NCBI GenBank assembly: GCA_015501605.1
Contig: JADNRZ010000047.1
Span: forward strand, 81,325-145,324
Source: Panaeolus papilionaceus
Taxonomy: Eukaryota; Basidiomycota; Agaricomycetes; Agaricales
DNA: 64,000 bases
Direction of reading: 5' to 3'
Shown here: one piece after another, positions 1 to 10,919 of the stretch
How the letters are laid out: the number at the start of each line of letters is the position of its first letter
Numbering within the stretch: position 1 is the stretch's first letter
Notes under the pieces: generated by a model
What the model saw: the letters and a program-made list of their open reading frames with translations, nothing else
Told to the model about the DNA's origin: nothing
Databases searched by the model: none
Translations under genes and position numbers: made by a program

Positions 1-1471
1 GAAGCAGTTGTATATATGTACGTGTAGTGTTAGTCGTGGTTCTGAAACTCGTCTAATGAATGAAAATACTTAGCATCATGGGACCTACTGGTGCTGGGAA
101 GAGTACAGTAAGTCAACAACCATGTACAGCATTTTGATGCAATTTACTTAGACGGAATACTTTTTGTCCGTTCAATTTCATTGAGGCACTTGCAGGAGGC
201 TCACAGAACCTTGCTATTTCGAGTAATCAGCTCGCTGGATATACCCAGCGTGTAACTGCTTACAAGCTTGTCAACATTGCATGGAAACAATCTGCCAGGG
301 CAATTTATCTGGTTGATACACCAGGATTTTCCGACAGTAAGATATCAGAGATGGAGGTTGTGGATATCCTCAGAGATTGGCTGAAAGAGAATTGGTGAGC
401 TCTTGCCATTGATATCATGATACCTCAGGAAGAATATTCAATTGACTTCCGACTAGTTCTTCAATAAATTACAGAATATTATTTCTCACTCCCATTGCGG
501 TCACTCGCCTGCCAGGAAGTAGGCAGAGAACAATTAAAATGTTAAAAGAATTGTTGGGTGTCAGGACTTATACAATCACAGTTGTAACAACAATGTGGAA
601 TACCCTTCACAGTGAACGAACTCGCAGTCAAGCGGAACAAAACTTTGAACGACTTAAAGCCGGGGTTTTCAAGGTAATTAGTACCATCTCCCATGTTGTT
701 TTTGAAGTGTCACTCACTCTGACCTAGGGGTTTTTTGGGGAGGAAACTGACTTGAAGCGTTTTATGGGTACCAGGACTTCAGCCCTTCAAGTGTTGGATA
801 GCAATGTTTGGTACTATGATCAACCATTATACAGGTCAACGATCACTTCCACACATCTCTATTGTGACTTGCATGAGCGCATTGAGGGCGCGCTTCAGAA
901 GAAAGTCATGATTGAGTCGGACCTGACTCATTCCGACACACAAAGCAACAAAGTTCTCGAAGCCATCTTGGAGCAGGATCAAAAGGAAAACGACGAGACT
1001 TTGGCCAAATTCATTTCCCAATTGGTCAAATTTGGACGACCACTGCCTGAATTTCGGGAAGGCGCGCAAGCTCTACGCAAGACCATCGTGGACAACATCA
1101 TCCCATCCAACCATCGAATGTGCGATAATTTCCAACAGTGGGCTGAGGACCCAGAGATTCACAATGGGCTCGTCTCCGATCCCGAGCTGAAGGAGACTAT
1201 ACTTGCCATGCTGCCCGAAAAATGTGTCTCCCACAAGCGTCCGAAGGAGCGAGCGGAGACCTTGCCGTCTATAGGATCCATTTCTGACCAAGGTCGAGAC
1301 TCGATGCCTGTACAGACAGAGACGATCTCCGCTATGGGACCAGAGTCGGAAGCCCTTGTCATCCCTGTTAACCATGGACTATCAAGGTCACTTGCTTTTA
1401 AAGGGCTACTCCGACGTCTACTCAAATTCGCCAAGCGCCATCGTCCCAAATGGCTCAAGCGTGAAGAGTAA
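1..1471 (+). pseudogene. AIG1-like P-loop GTPase, copy A (5' end outside window; splice site lost)
   Basis: The family is a fungal P-loop GTPase related to AIG1-type proteins, presumably a cytosolic GTP-binding protein of unknown role. Exons by alignment with the intact copy at 24102: 1-17, 74-107, 177-394, 457-673 and 728-1471. Visible motifs are Walker A GPTGAGKST across the exon 2-3 boundary, the G3 motif DTPGFSD, and the family block TPIAVTRLPGS followed by VVTTMW. The C-terminal ~240 residues are helical, charged and end in KREE. The odd point is the acceptor of intron 2: it reads caat before TTCATTGAG where the intact copy has caag, and neither nearby acceptors nor retention of the intron keeps the frame open. 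Copy C shares this lesion, so it predates the duplication. All other exons are open. A rare non-AG splice or an RNA-level rescue is possible but unlikely. Confidence 0.7.
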
Positions 1472-2683
1472 AACCACAGGTACGGTCGATTTGCGACCTA
1501 TGGAGGAGTTATATTTGTTCACATACACATATTCTAGTGCATGCACTCTGGGATTTCACATATCTTGCGTCAAATATTATTCATCTCGTTTTGCTGAATC
1601 CTCGTTTCCATGTTTCATTATTCCGTTTGGCTCAATATATATAATGTACTGGTTTGCAACGTCTCAATGTTTCCAAGATGACCATGTCCCATTATATTTC
1701 ACATGTACCACGTTCACGAATGTATTGATCCATTAGCATGATCTCGGAGGAAAGTAGGATTTGGACACGTGTAGGGTGATCTGTATTCCACGTGAGCATG
1801 AGTGCGGCGCAAATGGCCTTAGGCGATAAAATGTCGGGCATCAAGGTTCATCGTATTCTATATATCAGAGTTGGCGTCCTATTGCGTAATATGCACGCAA
1901 AACATGACCTGCATGTACTCGAAAATTGGTGGTGTCAAAACAATTTCTGACAAACTTCCCTTCATGAAAGCACACCCAGTAGGTACGTATGTATACACTA
2001 GGATAACAGTGTATCTTCACAGCAACGGCGACCCCATAATTTCCTTTGCCTCGAACAAGGGTCTAAACAATAAAATTACCGAATTTTTGGCGGTTGAGCG
2101 GCCCGTCGTTGATGATTTACTGAAAGTAAGCGACTTAAATGAGGATGAACGAAAAATGGCGGTGAAATTTTATGGATGGCACCCAGCTATTTACAATAGA
2201 AATCCTTGAATAACATCCACATATATCGCTGTAATACTTGAGTCTGCACCTGAGCTCATCTTTGTCCTGTGTCGTTGCCTGCGATGTATGGATTAACTGC
2301 AAAGTGTCGTGGGTTTCGGAATATTTCTCATATTTAGCTACTTTGAACGACCGTAATTGTTCAAATGCACTCCTTACCAATGCTAACCTGCGAGTCGTAT
2401 ACGGAAGAATATTCTAGAATTCATGACAGTGTCATTGTCAAATACTTTCCTCTGGTAACCCTTCAGCGATAAAGCTGTGCAGGTAGACTTAGCGGAGGAA
2501 AACAACGGGATTGTATTGATGGCCATTGTTGAGTCTCGACTCTCGAGTCGGCATAGTAGGGGCTCATTTCGATACGCGATTTTGCTTTTTCGGATATCAA
2601 CTATTCTACTCTCATTGTTGAGACGCTCTTCTCGAAAGAAAAACATTCGTCTCACGACGGTGCATTGTTGAAATGGGAAACCT
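1472..2683. other. GTPase 3' flank and intergenic DNA; 720-bp segment unique to arm A
   Basis: No convincing gene. Bases 1472-2064 match arm C (59154-59746) closely and are the 3' flank of the GTPase gene. Bases 2065-2784 are absent from arm C. They include the promoter and start codon of the next gene, so arm C most likely suffered a deletion here rather than arm A an insertion. No terminal repeats or target duplication mark the segment as a transposon. Confidence 0.7.
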
Positions 2684-2690
2684 CTATATA
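2684..2690 (+). promoter_or_regulatory. TATA-like element of the Ser/Pro-rich gene
   Basis: The sequence ctatata lies 68 bp upstream of the ATG at 2758, followed by a G/T-rich stretch. It lies in the segment missing from arm C, so the arm C copy of the gene would lack it. Assignment rests on position and sequence only. Confidence 0.4.
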
Positions 2691-2757
2691 GTGGGAAGGT
2701 TTGGGAGGTTTTTTTGTTATCACCCACCTACCTTCCACTGACCACGTTAGATTTATC

Positions 2758-4026
2758 ATGAATAACCGAAATCGTGACTCCAATCCCGTCTTGAGCCCCA
2801 GGATACATCACTCTTCGTATTCGGCTTCATCTTCGTTCCCTCATTCTCCAACTGTAGGGATACGTTACTCATCTCCAGCTTCATCCCCGTATCCTCGTTC
2901 AAGCTCCTCCACCGCCCATCACGGCGGATCACCATCAATGTCACTTTTTACACCCACTCGCACAGAGGTAGTGCGAGAAGAGCTGGCACAGTGTGAGGGC
3001 ATGGACACCGTCATTCAGTACGACGACGTTCGGGGCTACTTTCATAGGGTTGGGCTGCCTACTCCTGATTCTATCCCGAGGAGGAAGACGATGCACCATA
3101 TGAGCTTAAGCCTAAGCTCATCGACGAGGACAATGCCAATGTCACCAATAGTTGGGACTCCTACTGCTAAGGCACTCCCTCCTCCCATTCAGTCTCTACC
3201 GGCGATGAAGTCCCTAACCCCACCATTACCATTGCATCACGGACGGCAGACCAGCTCATTGTTCTCATCATATCACGCGGCTCTCGCAAGCAGCAGCTCG
3301 GGTTGTACTGGACACCAGTGGCAGACTCAACCCATGGCAAGCCCGAGTACCCAGCCGAGGTCAATGTTTATGCCAGCAGATCCGAACTCCTTACTTTCAC
3401 CAACACCGAAACCCATACAGCAGCACCAACGGCCACAGCCGTCGAGCTCATCATCGTCATCATCACATCAACGTCGGTTGAGCAGCAGCTCAAGCCTGAG
3501 TCGACGCATAAACGGTCAGCCCATCGCCTCAGGCTCTAGCTATAATAGTCACACCCACACCATGCCCCCTGCACCCGTCCTCCGTCCCTCGCGCACCGTA
3601 CGCCATAAAGAGCCTAAATCAAGGAGCGACGTACAAGAATCTCGAGACTCTCAATCTTGCGGTGGGGTACAATCCTCTTCTCGAACTCGAGAAGAGGGTA
3701 GCATTGCACATACAAGCCTGAGGAAGCGCTCCGCGTCAGGGGGGATCAGAATTGTCACCGTTTATGACGTCCGGGGATTCGAGGGAGTGGAACCTGATCC
3801 GCGGTTTCCCAATATGATGGTGGTGGATAGGACGGGTGGGGAGGCGATGGTGGTGTACAGGTCTGGGGATGTGAATCGCGTGGGGTATGGCTTGTATGAT
3901 GGTGGGACTGGTACAATTGCGATGGGAATGCAGGATGGTGGTGGTGTTAGTCACGTTGGCGCTCCGGGAGCGTCGGGATTGCATGCACCTGGGACGGGTA
4001 ATAGTGATCAGAGTTGGGGTCCATAG
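2758..4026 (+). CDS. Ser/Pro/His-rich protein with conserved C-terminal GGIR block, copy A
   Basis: A single open frame of 422 codons plus stop, no intron needed. I place the start at 2758 (MNNRNRDSNP), shortly after a TATA-like site; the frame is also open from 2701. The first ~310 residues are low complexity: Ser/Pro runs, His-rich patches, a poly-Gln/Pro patch and a poly-Ser run. Inside this is a less repetitive block, residues ~60-95, with EELAQC and QYDDVRGYF. The C-terminal ~100 residues, beginning GGIRIVTVYDVRGFEGVEPD and continuing through FPNMMVVDRTGG, look like a small folded domain and are the part best conserved with the paralogue at 59752. No signal peptide or membrane segment is visible. 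Function is unknown; the composition suits a largely disordered nuclear or regulatory protein, which is only a guess. Confidence 0.65.
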   Translation: MNNRNRDSNPVLSPRIHHSSYSASSSFPHSPTVGIRYSSPASSPYPRSSSSTAHHGGSPSMSLFTPTRTEVVREELAQCEGMDTVIQYDDVRGYFHRVGLPTPDSIPRRKTMHHMSLSLSSSTRTMPMSPIVGTPTAKALPPPIQSLPAMKSLTPPLPLHHGRQTSSLFSSYHAALASSSSGCTGHQWQTQPMASPSTQPRSMFMPADPNSLLSPTPKPIQQHQRPQPSSSSSSSSHQRRLSSSSSLSRRINGQPIASGSSYNSHTHTMPPAPVLRPSRTVRHKEPKSRSDVQESRDSQSCGGVQSSSRTREEGSIAHTSLRKRSASGGIRIVTVYDVRGFEGVEPDPRFPNMMVVDRTGGEAMVVYRSGDVNRVGYGLYDGGTGTIAMGMQDGGGVSHVGAPGASGLHAPGTGNSDQSWGP

Positions 4027-4105
4027 TCGTTCAGGGTAATATGTCTTATTTTACTTTATTCTGTTCTCTTGTGATACCCTTCAGTTTGAGCGGGCATAGG
4101 TAAAA

Positions 4106-4263
4106 CGCCGTGCAAAGCCGGGATCTGCCGTGCGCGACCGTGCATTACCGTGCAAGGTCTTAGTAAAACCGTGCAAAGCCGTGCGGAACCGTGAGCGAGC
4201 CGTGCATAACCGTGCATGTACCGTGCATGTACCGTGCAGCGTACCGTGAGTGCGCCGTGCAAC
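4106..4263 (+). repeat. Subterminal CCGTG-motif array, left end of element copy 1
   Basis: Thirteen CCGTG pentamers occur in about 160 bp, most extended as CCGTGCA and separated by 4-16 bases of variable sequence. This is not a tandem satellite with fixed period but a cluster of one short word, as seen in subterminal transposase-binding regions of several DNA transposon families. Confidence 0.85.
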
Positions 4264-4853
4264 GCCCCATGCATGGCTGTTGATGTGTGTGGGGGGTTAC
4301 CTGAGTGAAAAGGTGAGCAGTGGTGAATGTGTGACTGAGGGATACGCCGGTAGAATGGAAAGGCAAGGTACTGACATGCAGTGCGAGCTCGTGGGGTTAA
4401 GATCAGAGAGAGTTCAGGAGATAGAAGGAAAGACCAGTGTAATGTGAGCTGGGGGCAAAGAAAATAAGTGCTGACGAGGTATGCACAGGCACCGTGCGAG
4501 GACGAAGATGAAATACGAAGACGAAGCATGAAATATGGGGGCAGAAAGAGGATTTTATCCTTTGTAAACTAGGTACATAATATATGTAAAACTACTATGT
4601 AAAATAATGGAAATAGAAAGAAAATACTCGAAACTACGAAAACCAGGAGCGCGCAACGCGTGAACGAAGCACTGATGCGAATAGAAATGCATGGAAAAAT
4701 ATGAACAAATCGAAAAATATGGGGATATCGATGCAGCGCTCAACAGCGCGTGTGGAATTGAAGAGGTACTTATACATAGGCTAGATACACGAAGGCAAAA
4801 TACATCTATCATTCTAGTATCCTAATTTCACACCTCAGTTCACAATACAATCA

Positions 4854-5218
4854 ACCGTGTTGTACCGTGCCGCTTACCGTGAGAGACGTGCCACTGCCGT
4901 GCTGAAAATACTGAAAACCGTGCAGAGACGTGAAGCGCCGTGCAAGGACGTGAAAAGCCGTGAAAAGCCGTGTCCCTGCCGTGGTGAACCGTGACGAACC
5001 GTGCGTGCCGTGTCCCTACCGTGTCTAAGACGTACAGAGACACGGAAAGCTGTGAAAAATAGTCTCTCTAATAGTACACTACCTATTTATTCACTACCGT
5101 GCTACTATGCACTCAAGTGAGGAGCTGTTCAAAGATGTGCAAAGCCATGAAATTCGCCGTGGCGCATGGTGGTGGGTTCACGGCAGCGCACGGCAGTGCA
5201 CGGCTTTGCACGGCGTTT
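4854..5218 (+). repeat. Subterminal CCGTG-motif array, right side of element copy 1
   Basis: From 4854 to about 5035 the word CCGTG (with CGTG variants such as gacgtg) recurs in the same orientation as at the left end. In the last 70 bases before the terminal repeat the orientation flips to CACGG. The cluster mirrors the left array and ends directly in the inverted terminus. Confidence 0.8.
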
Positions 5219-5383
5219 TCTAGTTGCCCAGTTTGAGCCCAGATTACATGCTATGCTTTTCTACGACTTGGATGGTGTGCTTAATTAGTGGTTATTTATT
5301 TGTTGGATGCATTTTACTGCTCCTTATCCAAAAACTGAAATTGAGCGCTGGTGGATTTCACAAAAGGAAGGTTGATGAACGTG

Positions 5384-7098
5384 TACGGTTGACGGGAACC
5401 GCATGGTTGAATTTCTTTCGCTTCACGCACTGATGATGTAGGCTCCTGCTCGGAACCCATCACGACCCTGTTCGTGGAGGTCACACACCCCTATTTCCTA
5501 CCCATATTCGTCCCTTGATAATACTTCACTGTAAAGGATCGCAATACATAGTTGTTGAGCTTGTATACACAAATATCCTAATCAACCAGAATGTCAAATC
5601 TTTGAATACGGCGTAGCATCAGGCCCGGAGCAAATGACAGTTTAGTGAGATGTTATGACGCCTATTGGAACGCTGGTGTGTTCCTGATGAATACACAACA
5701 GTCGTGATTATTTTGGAGAGACCGTGACATGTTGAGCTTCGACTAATTATTTGATGTCGAAGTGAGATAACACAACTAATTTGATAAATTTAAACCCTCT
5801 GATGCTGTTTGAGAGTTTGGACACGAGTTAAAGGAATTGGAATCCTGGATTGAGTTCTTTACCTTCAAAATACCTTGTGGCTGAAATTGATAGTGCAGAC
5901 TGAGAACTAACGTAAACTAACAGCTTCTCTCCGTCAAAAACTTCAACAGAAAACAATTTTAGGGACCCTGTCTACGCCAGGCCAAAGGCCAGGGCCCACA
6001 ACTAGGTGCGACCTAGCTATTTGCGACGTAGCTATTTGAGTGGAAATCAGAGCAGCTTTCATTTGAATTAAGCCACAGTTGAAGGGATTCGTACTATGGG
6101 ATCCCACATACTGAGAATCTTGAACGTCACTCACCAATTGTGTACACCCTCACAACGTTAACCGTCTCGAGCATTAGTGTGTTAGTTTCATCCAGGTCTC
6201 TTCATTACCTCAAACGGCGTGTCCCTCACCTTGCCTCACATCCACGTTGCTGGATCATTGCAGTATGGAGTGGGGGATGGGAGAGGTGACGACTGGAAGC
6301 CCAAACCCGACCCAGAGCGAGAGCCGAGGATTATGGACGGATGCACCCCCAAAAGCCTCGGCTCTGTCTACCCACATACGTCAGAGTCCAATGCAAGCGA
6401 GATGGTTAGTGGGCGAGCCATGGATTTTGAATGAATCACAGCATAACATGTAAAACAGAAGGGATTCTATTCAAAAGGAAGTGCGAGGGTGGGGAAAAAA
6501 GAAGTAAAGAAAACGAACCACGAGCGCTAGACGATGCGAATGCATCGTGGTGAGAGGACAGGAATATGGTAATGAGAGAGGGTAGTATGTACGTGGTTGG
6601 GTCGCGCACACATGACCAAGAATGTCTTTCCATAGTGGCCCATATTTACTGCAGGAGGGCACGTAATGAGGCTTTTTGAAGAGAACTACCTTTCGTACCC
6701 TCTCTGTAAAATTTTAACCAAGTCTGTATTTCCCTCCAACCCTCCAATTCAGTATTTCAACATCTATATCAACTTAAAAGATTTAAATGACTTTCTTACT
6801 GTCATGTGTCATGTAGAGCTGGGAAACCGTGTCTTCGTGTAGAATGACTAGAATGTTTTGAAGTAGAGGCTTGTGACTTGCTATTGGGGTCTTGAGTTTT
6901 TAATCTGCCCATGAGATACAAGCTTAATGACTATGTATTGCGATCCTTTACAGTGAAGTATTATCAAGGTACGAATATGGGTAGGAAATAGGGGCGTGTG
7001 ACCTCCACGTACAGGGTCGTGATGGGTTCCGAGCAGGAGCCTACATCATCAGTGCGTGAAGCGAAAGAAATTCAACCATGCGGTTCCCGTCAACCGTA
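5384..7098. mobile_element. Non-autonomous DNA transposon with 169-bp terminal inverted repeats
   Basis: A 1715-bp insertion. Bases 5384-5552 and 6930-7098 are near-identical inverted copies, beginning TACGGTTGACGGGAACC, with only a few mismatches by eye. ACGTG flanks it on both sides (5379-5383 and 7099-7103), a probable 5-bp target duplication. Arm C at ~61.08 kb runs through the homologous site without it. The ~1.38-kb interior has no credible coding region. The superfamily is not clear: a 5-bp duplication is unusual for hAT, Mutator or CACTA families. Confidence 0.82.
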
Positions 7099-7103
7099 AC
7101 GTG

Positions 7104-8192
7104 GGCGAAGCTGAGATGATGCGGGATAATTTTAAATTTCATAAAATGGTTTGATTATTGCAAGTTATTGTGGCTGCGCTGAAAGTGAAACGAGTACGGT
7201 GTTCCGGAGACGCCAGGTTAACTCGACATTTCGCTTTGGCACCCGAACTTGTTCGGTTCCTCGTCGGCTCCCGTGCTACATCATGTACCTCCCTCTCACG
7301 CCCCTATCATTAATCATCCTGTCGATAAGTGCACATTCTACACAATCAGAACCCATACCAGTAGGCAATATAAGGTTCTATACACTCTTGGAGTGCCCCC
7401 AGTGGCCTGGAGACAAGCTCAGACGCGGTATGGCACGGTGTAATGGTCTTGTTGAGAGCAGGCTACGCCACGAACATGGCTATATACGTGGTCACGTGAG
7501 GGTGGCAACTGCCCCTATTCCACTCTGAAAGGGTGTTTATTACCTATTAAAATCTTATTTAAACCAATTTCTAGTGGAAAAGCTTCAAAAATCAAGCATA
7601 AGATTATTTTAGTGTGAACTGAAAGATCTCCCTCGGACTACTTAGTACTTACGATTATGACAAACTAAGATTTTTGAAAAAAACTCTAAAAATACTACGA
7701 GGAAGCAAGTAAACTGTAAGATAAACAAAGGGAGAACAGTATTATACGAGAGGGAACATAAGACAGGATATGAATTATGAGATTTAAGTTTGAGGAAGAA
7801 TAAAAGGTGATACAACAGAAATGAAATAAAATCCGAACCGTTGTCATGTATCACCCTTGTTGGTTTAATCTCGCATCTCAAAGGTTTTCAGAATGCATAG
7901 TTGGCCGTTTCGGTTGGTTCAAACGACGATGCGAGACGACGTCAACGGTCAAGTTCACGTTGAGTATGTTTGTTTGGTTCTCGCTGTATTGGCGTGGGGC
8001 CAAACAAACAATCCAATTGTTGGTGGCACATTGAACAGGACCCCTTCATCACATCAACGTTGACCTCGTTGTCAATTGCACTGACCAGGGACGCTCCCTC
8101 ATTACAGCTTTCCCCGAGACATAGGGGTTTTCACTGACTGACTATCATCACTATACCCATCCGCACTGCTATACTCACTTCAGCTCACTCTG
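7104..8192. other. Intergenic region upstream of the secreted-protein gene
   Basis: No gene supported. The first ~100 bp and the last ~300 bp match arm C (61085-61493). Roughly 700 bp in between, about 7200-7900, has no counterpart there and shows no recognisable termini. The final 300 bp is the shared promoter of the secreted-protein gene and contains a conserved GTTTGTTTGG...CCAAACAAAC inverted repeat. Confidence 0.6.
7968..8009. promoter_or_regulatory. Conserved inverted repeat upstream of the secreted-protein gene
   Basis: GTTTGTTTGG at 7968-7977 and its complement at 8000-8009 are separated by 22 bases, about 185 bp before the ATG. Arm C keeps the structure at 61270-61310 with one arm base changed. 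It could be a protein-binding site or a small remnant repeat; regulatory function is inference. Confidence 0.3.
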
Positions 8193-8757
8193 ATGGCACC
8201 ATCACTAACACGCTTTGTTCTTGCTACTCTCCTCTCCTCACTGTTTCTACCAGCCCTCGCACAAGACTTTTTCTCATCGTCGCCAGCTGCATGCACCTTT
8301 TCTTGCCCTACTGAAGATCTCAACGGCCTAGCACTAGCAAAAAGACCCTACGTCGTCGGATTCAACTCGACATATTCCATCTTTGAATGCGTGTATGTAC
8401 TCCTCTTTTTCTCTCGTCGTCAGTCATTCAATAACACCACATCCATGTCTTCAGGTTCCACTCCGCCTCCTCACCTCACCCAGAACACAAATGTAGCTAT
8501 TACAAGGTTCGTTTTCACCCCCGTCCCCATTTCTTCTGTTCCTCCCCCTCAATCTGCACCGACTGACACATCTCCGCGCTCAGCCCACAGGTAACCACAT
8601 GCTCGGTTACAAAGACGACGGCTGCCCACCGACCGCTGTCGTATGCGACGACGACAATCCCACTCCCTCCTTCTCAAATTTCCCGAAAGACGAAGTCCCA
8701 CCGTGGTTTGAAGTCGATCGGTCGTTGTTGTATTTGAAAGAGCATCATAGGGCGTAG
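8193..8757 (+). CDS. Small secreted six-cysteine protein, copy A
   Basis: Three exons give 141 residues: 8193-8392, 8455-8506 and 8584-8757. All junctions are GT...AG and the frame closes at TAG 8755-8757. The N-terminus MAPSLTRFVLATLLSSLF is a classic signal peptide, with likely cleavage after the ALA-Q region near residue 23. The mature part of about 118 residues has six cysteines (AACTFSC, FEC, HKCSYY, DDGC, VVC) and an acidic, Pro/Asp-rich C-terminus ending in KEHHRA. Such size and composition are typical of fungal small secreted proteins, including candidate effectors, but no family is recognised. It lies downstream of the Ser/Pro-rich gene in both duplication arms. The paralogue at 61494 has a frameshift, so this is the intact copy. 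Confidence 0.75.
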
Positions 8758-10910
8758 CGAGAGGGACAGGTGAGGGAATGGGGGTCGTAGAGGTGTTGGA
8801 ATGGGGTGTATATGCGTATGATTCTGATTTTCTGTATGTTTTTCATTAATGTTATATTTTGATACCAGCTACTACATCGTTTTGCGTCTCTTTCTCCCTC
8901 TGCTATGTTTAAGCTTTGTGGGCTCTCATCATCGTTGAACGACGTACTCAGTCGTCGCCTCTGTTGGTTTTCATCTCAGTCATCCAGATTCTTCATTTAT
9001 ATCGTTCCTAGTCGTCTAGTGTCGCCGTCGACGTTTTCTGGCCTCATTTCGTCTCACAGACAGCCCAGAGACTTGTTTCCTGTCTCTCCCTCCCTCCTGG
9101 CCTACGGCACGCATATGCTCTATCCCTGCATCCTCCTCTTCTCTTCAGGCGGCAATCATCCCAACTCTATGCCAACACCACCTTTGCGCCCTCCTCGTTT
9201 TTCCTACCTCCCCACTGCGACCCCACTCTCCGCTTTTCAAACACGCTCCCTTGAATTCTCCTCTCTCGTCATCTTTTCTCGCACTACGTTCACGCTCCTC
9301 CGGTCCTACCCACTATCTTCGTCAATCATATTTCCTATATTAGTCTACACTGTACTTCAGTTCGTTGCGCAGTGCTCTCCTTCTTATACATCGATTCGCC
9401 ACGATATTTCGTTCTTAATACTGCACTGGATAGTCTGGATAGTCTCCGGGTATGCAGTGTTTCTTTTTCTCCTCCCTTCGTGCGTATATACCTATCTCGC
9501 GGAGCCATCCTTGGATCGTACATCCTGATGTTCCGCCTCCCCCTGTCACCTCAATCTATTCCCATGTATCGCTTCTACTTCATTTTTGCCTACCTTTAGC
9601 ACCATGTCTTGTTTGACGTCGTTTCTTCTATCCCTTCCTCGCTCATGTTTTCGTTGCCAGGTCCCTTGGTTTCATGTTCATCATATTTTTTTCGCTGTTG
9701 TACTCAATTTCATCTGTCTCTTTCGTTCTCTGCATATGAACCCCCCATCATGACCCTTCGCGTTTTCTCTTCTGTATTCTCGATCAAGTTCGCTTTTTTA
9801 CCCCTTGTCTCAATCTACTGGATGTATTTTGTCAAACATGTGCATCTCATGCGCGGAACGCATACTTTCGTTTCCTCTCCTATCATCAACGTATTCTCCC
9901 CGACCCTTCGTCGGTATGCAGACGTTCATTCTCGATCCATTCCTCTATGTTTCCAGGTGTTTCCGCTCTCTCCTCTTGTTGTCAAGTCAGACGCTCACCA
10001 CCCGGATCTGCTTTTTACTCAGTCTGTGCGCATGTGCGCATAGGCATGTCGTATTCCATCAGTCTCCAATATTATGTCTCAGCCAGGATAGTTCTACATT
10101 ATCGTGTCGTCCCATCCAAATCTGTTGGTCTTCAATTTCGATCCCTGAACTGCCGCCCCGAATATCATGGCTGAATCGAGTGTCCATTCGCTGATTCCAA
10201 TCCAATACTCACTCCTGTCTAATCGCGTGCATGGGACAGTGCTCGCCCTCCTTGTGATGGATGGCCTGTGGTGAGCGCAATCATGCCCGGATCGCCAAGG
10301 TTAAGCGAAGCATGGAGGCTGAATGCTGCAGCTTTCCGAGTTGTTGGCTAAATTTAGGACTGTATTACGGTCTCTAGGTCTAGCGTCGTGTTCACTATCG
10401 GGGCACCCGTCGCCCGACCTCCAGACTGTATAGCAGGTGACGTGAGCGTATATATGAGAATATTTAAACAGAAGGGACGGACGCATCGCTGACAGTCAGT
10501 AAGATCCAGAGTACAGATGTATCGTTAGTCGAGCATCACTCATACGAATGAAAAAGCACTCACCCACAAGCTGAGTATTGGGGATTGACGAATTCACATA
10601 TATGTGAACATTGTCATCAACAGGTAACGTAATGTTTTGATGACGCTTGAACGGTGTTGGAGGGAGGAAGCTAATACTGTATGGTGCACGATGGGTCGCT
10701 CCTCCAATGGTGATGCTCCAGGCTTCACAATTGTCAAGGAACTTATCAGCAGTGACTTTGGAAGTTGCCATGAATGTTGGATAAACCTGAGGTGGGATGA
10801 AACATCGACCAGATTTTCTGAACTGCAATGTCGTTCATACTGTAAGCAGCGATCATGCAGATAGGACCTAGCATCCCTTGATGCGGCATTATAATCGCGA
10901 AAAATCTCCG
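8758..10910. other. Pyrimidine-rich downstream region without a supported gene
   Basis: Bases 8758-9793 match arm C (62043-63141) with indels. The strand is rich in C and T (runs such as ctctctcccc), which keeps long plus-strand frames open by chance. Those frames are not conserved between arms: indels shift them. From 9794 to 10910 the sequence is unique in the window. A minus-strand open stretch at 10496-10828 (110 codons) could be an exon of a broken gene interrupted by the element at 10920, but no second line of evidence supports it. Confidence 0.5.
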
Positions 10911-10919
10911 TTCGTGAAT

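Larger units (their letters stand above)
4091..5229. mobile_element. Non-autonomous DNA transposon, GGGCA family, copy 1 (Mutator-like by target duplication)
   Basis: A 1139-bp insertion with inverted termini of about 29 bp: both ends read GGGCA, five variable bases, then AAAACGCCGTGCAAAGCCG. It is flanked by perfect 9-bp direct repeats AGTTTGAGC at 4082-4090 and 5230-5238, the usual size for Mutator-like elements. The related flanks at 60.9 kb in arm C continue without the element, giving an independent empty site. The interior encodes nothing convincing. Both ends are packed with short CCGTG/CACGG motifs. Superfamily assignment is inference, since no transposase is present. Confidence 0.85.
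1..9793 (+). repeat. Segmental duplication, arm A
   Basis: This block is repeated in the same orientation at 57683-63141. Base 1 aligns to 57683, so the true left end of arm A lies outside the window. The first ~2060 bases are almost identical to arm C, with only scattered substitutions; after that, similarity is high but broken by insertions and deletions. Order in both arms is GTPase, Ser/Pro-rich gene, small secreted protein, then a pyrimidine-rich downstream region. Segments found only in arm A are 2065-2784, 4091-5229, 5384-7098 and about 700 bp within 7200-7900. The last clear match is the stretch reading gtattctcgatcaagttcg, near 9793 and 63141. Confidence 0.93.

Noticed and set aside
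752..1471. A separate 239-codon gene starting at 752
   Set aside because: The codon at 752 is TTG; this is exon 5 of the GTPase gene, as shown by the intact copy at 24907-25509.
4056..4529. Minus-strand open frame of 157 codons
   Set aside because: It runs through the CCGTG array and the transposon boundary; the repeat word keeps the frame open and codes monotonous residues.
9335..10194. Plus-strand frames of 75-144 codons, Ser/Phe/Leu-rich
   Set aside because: The strand is pyrimidine-rich, which removes stop codons; the frames are not kept between the duplication arms.
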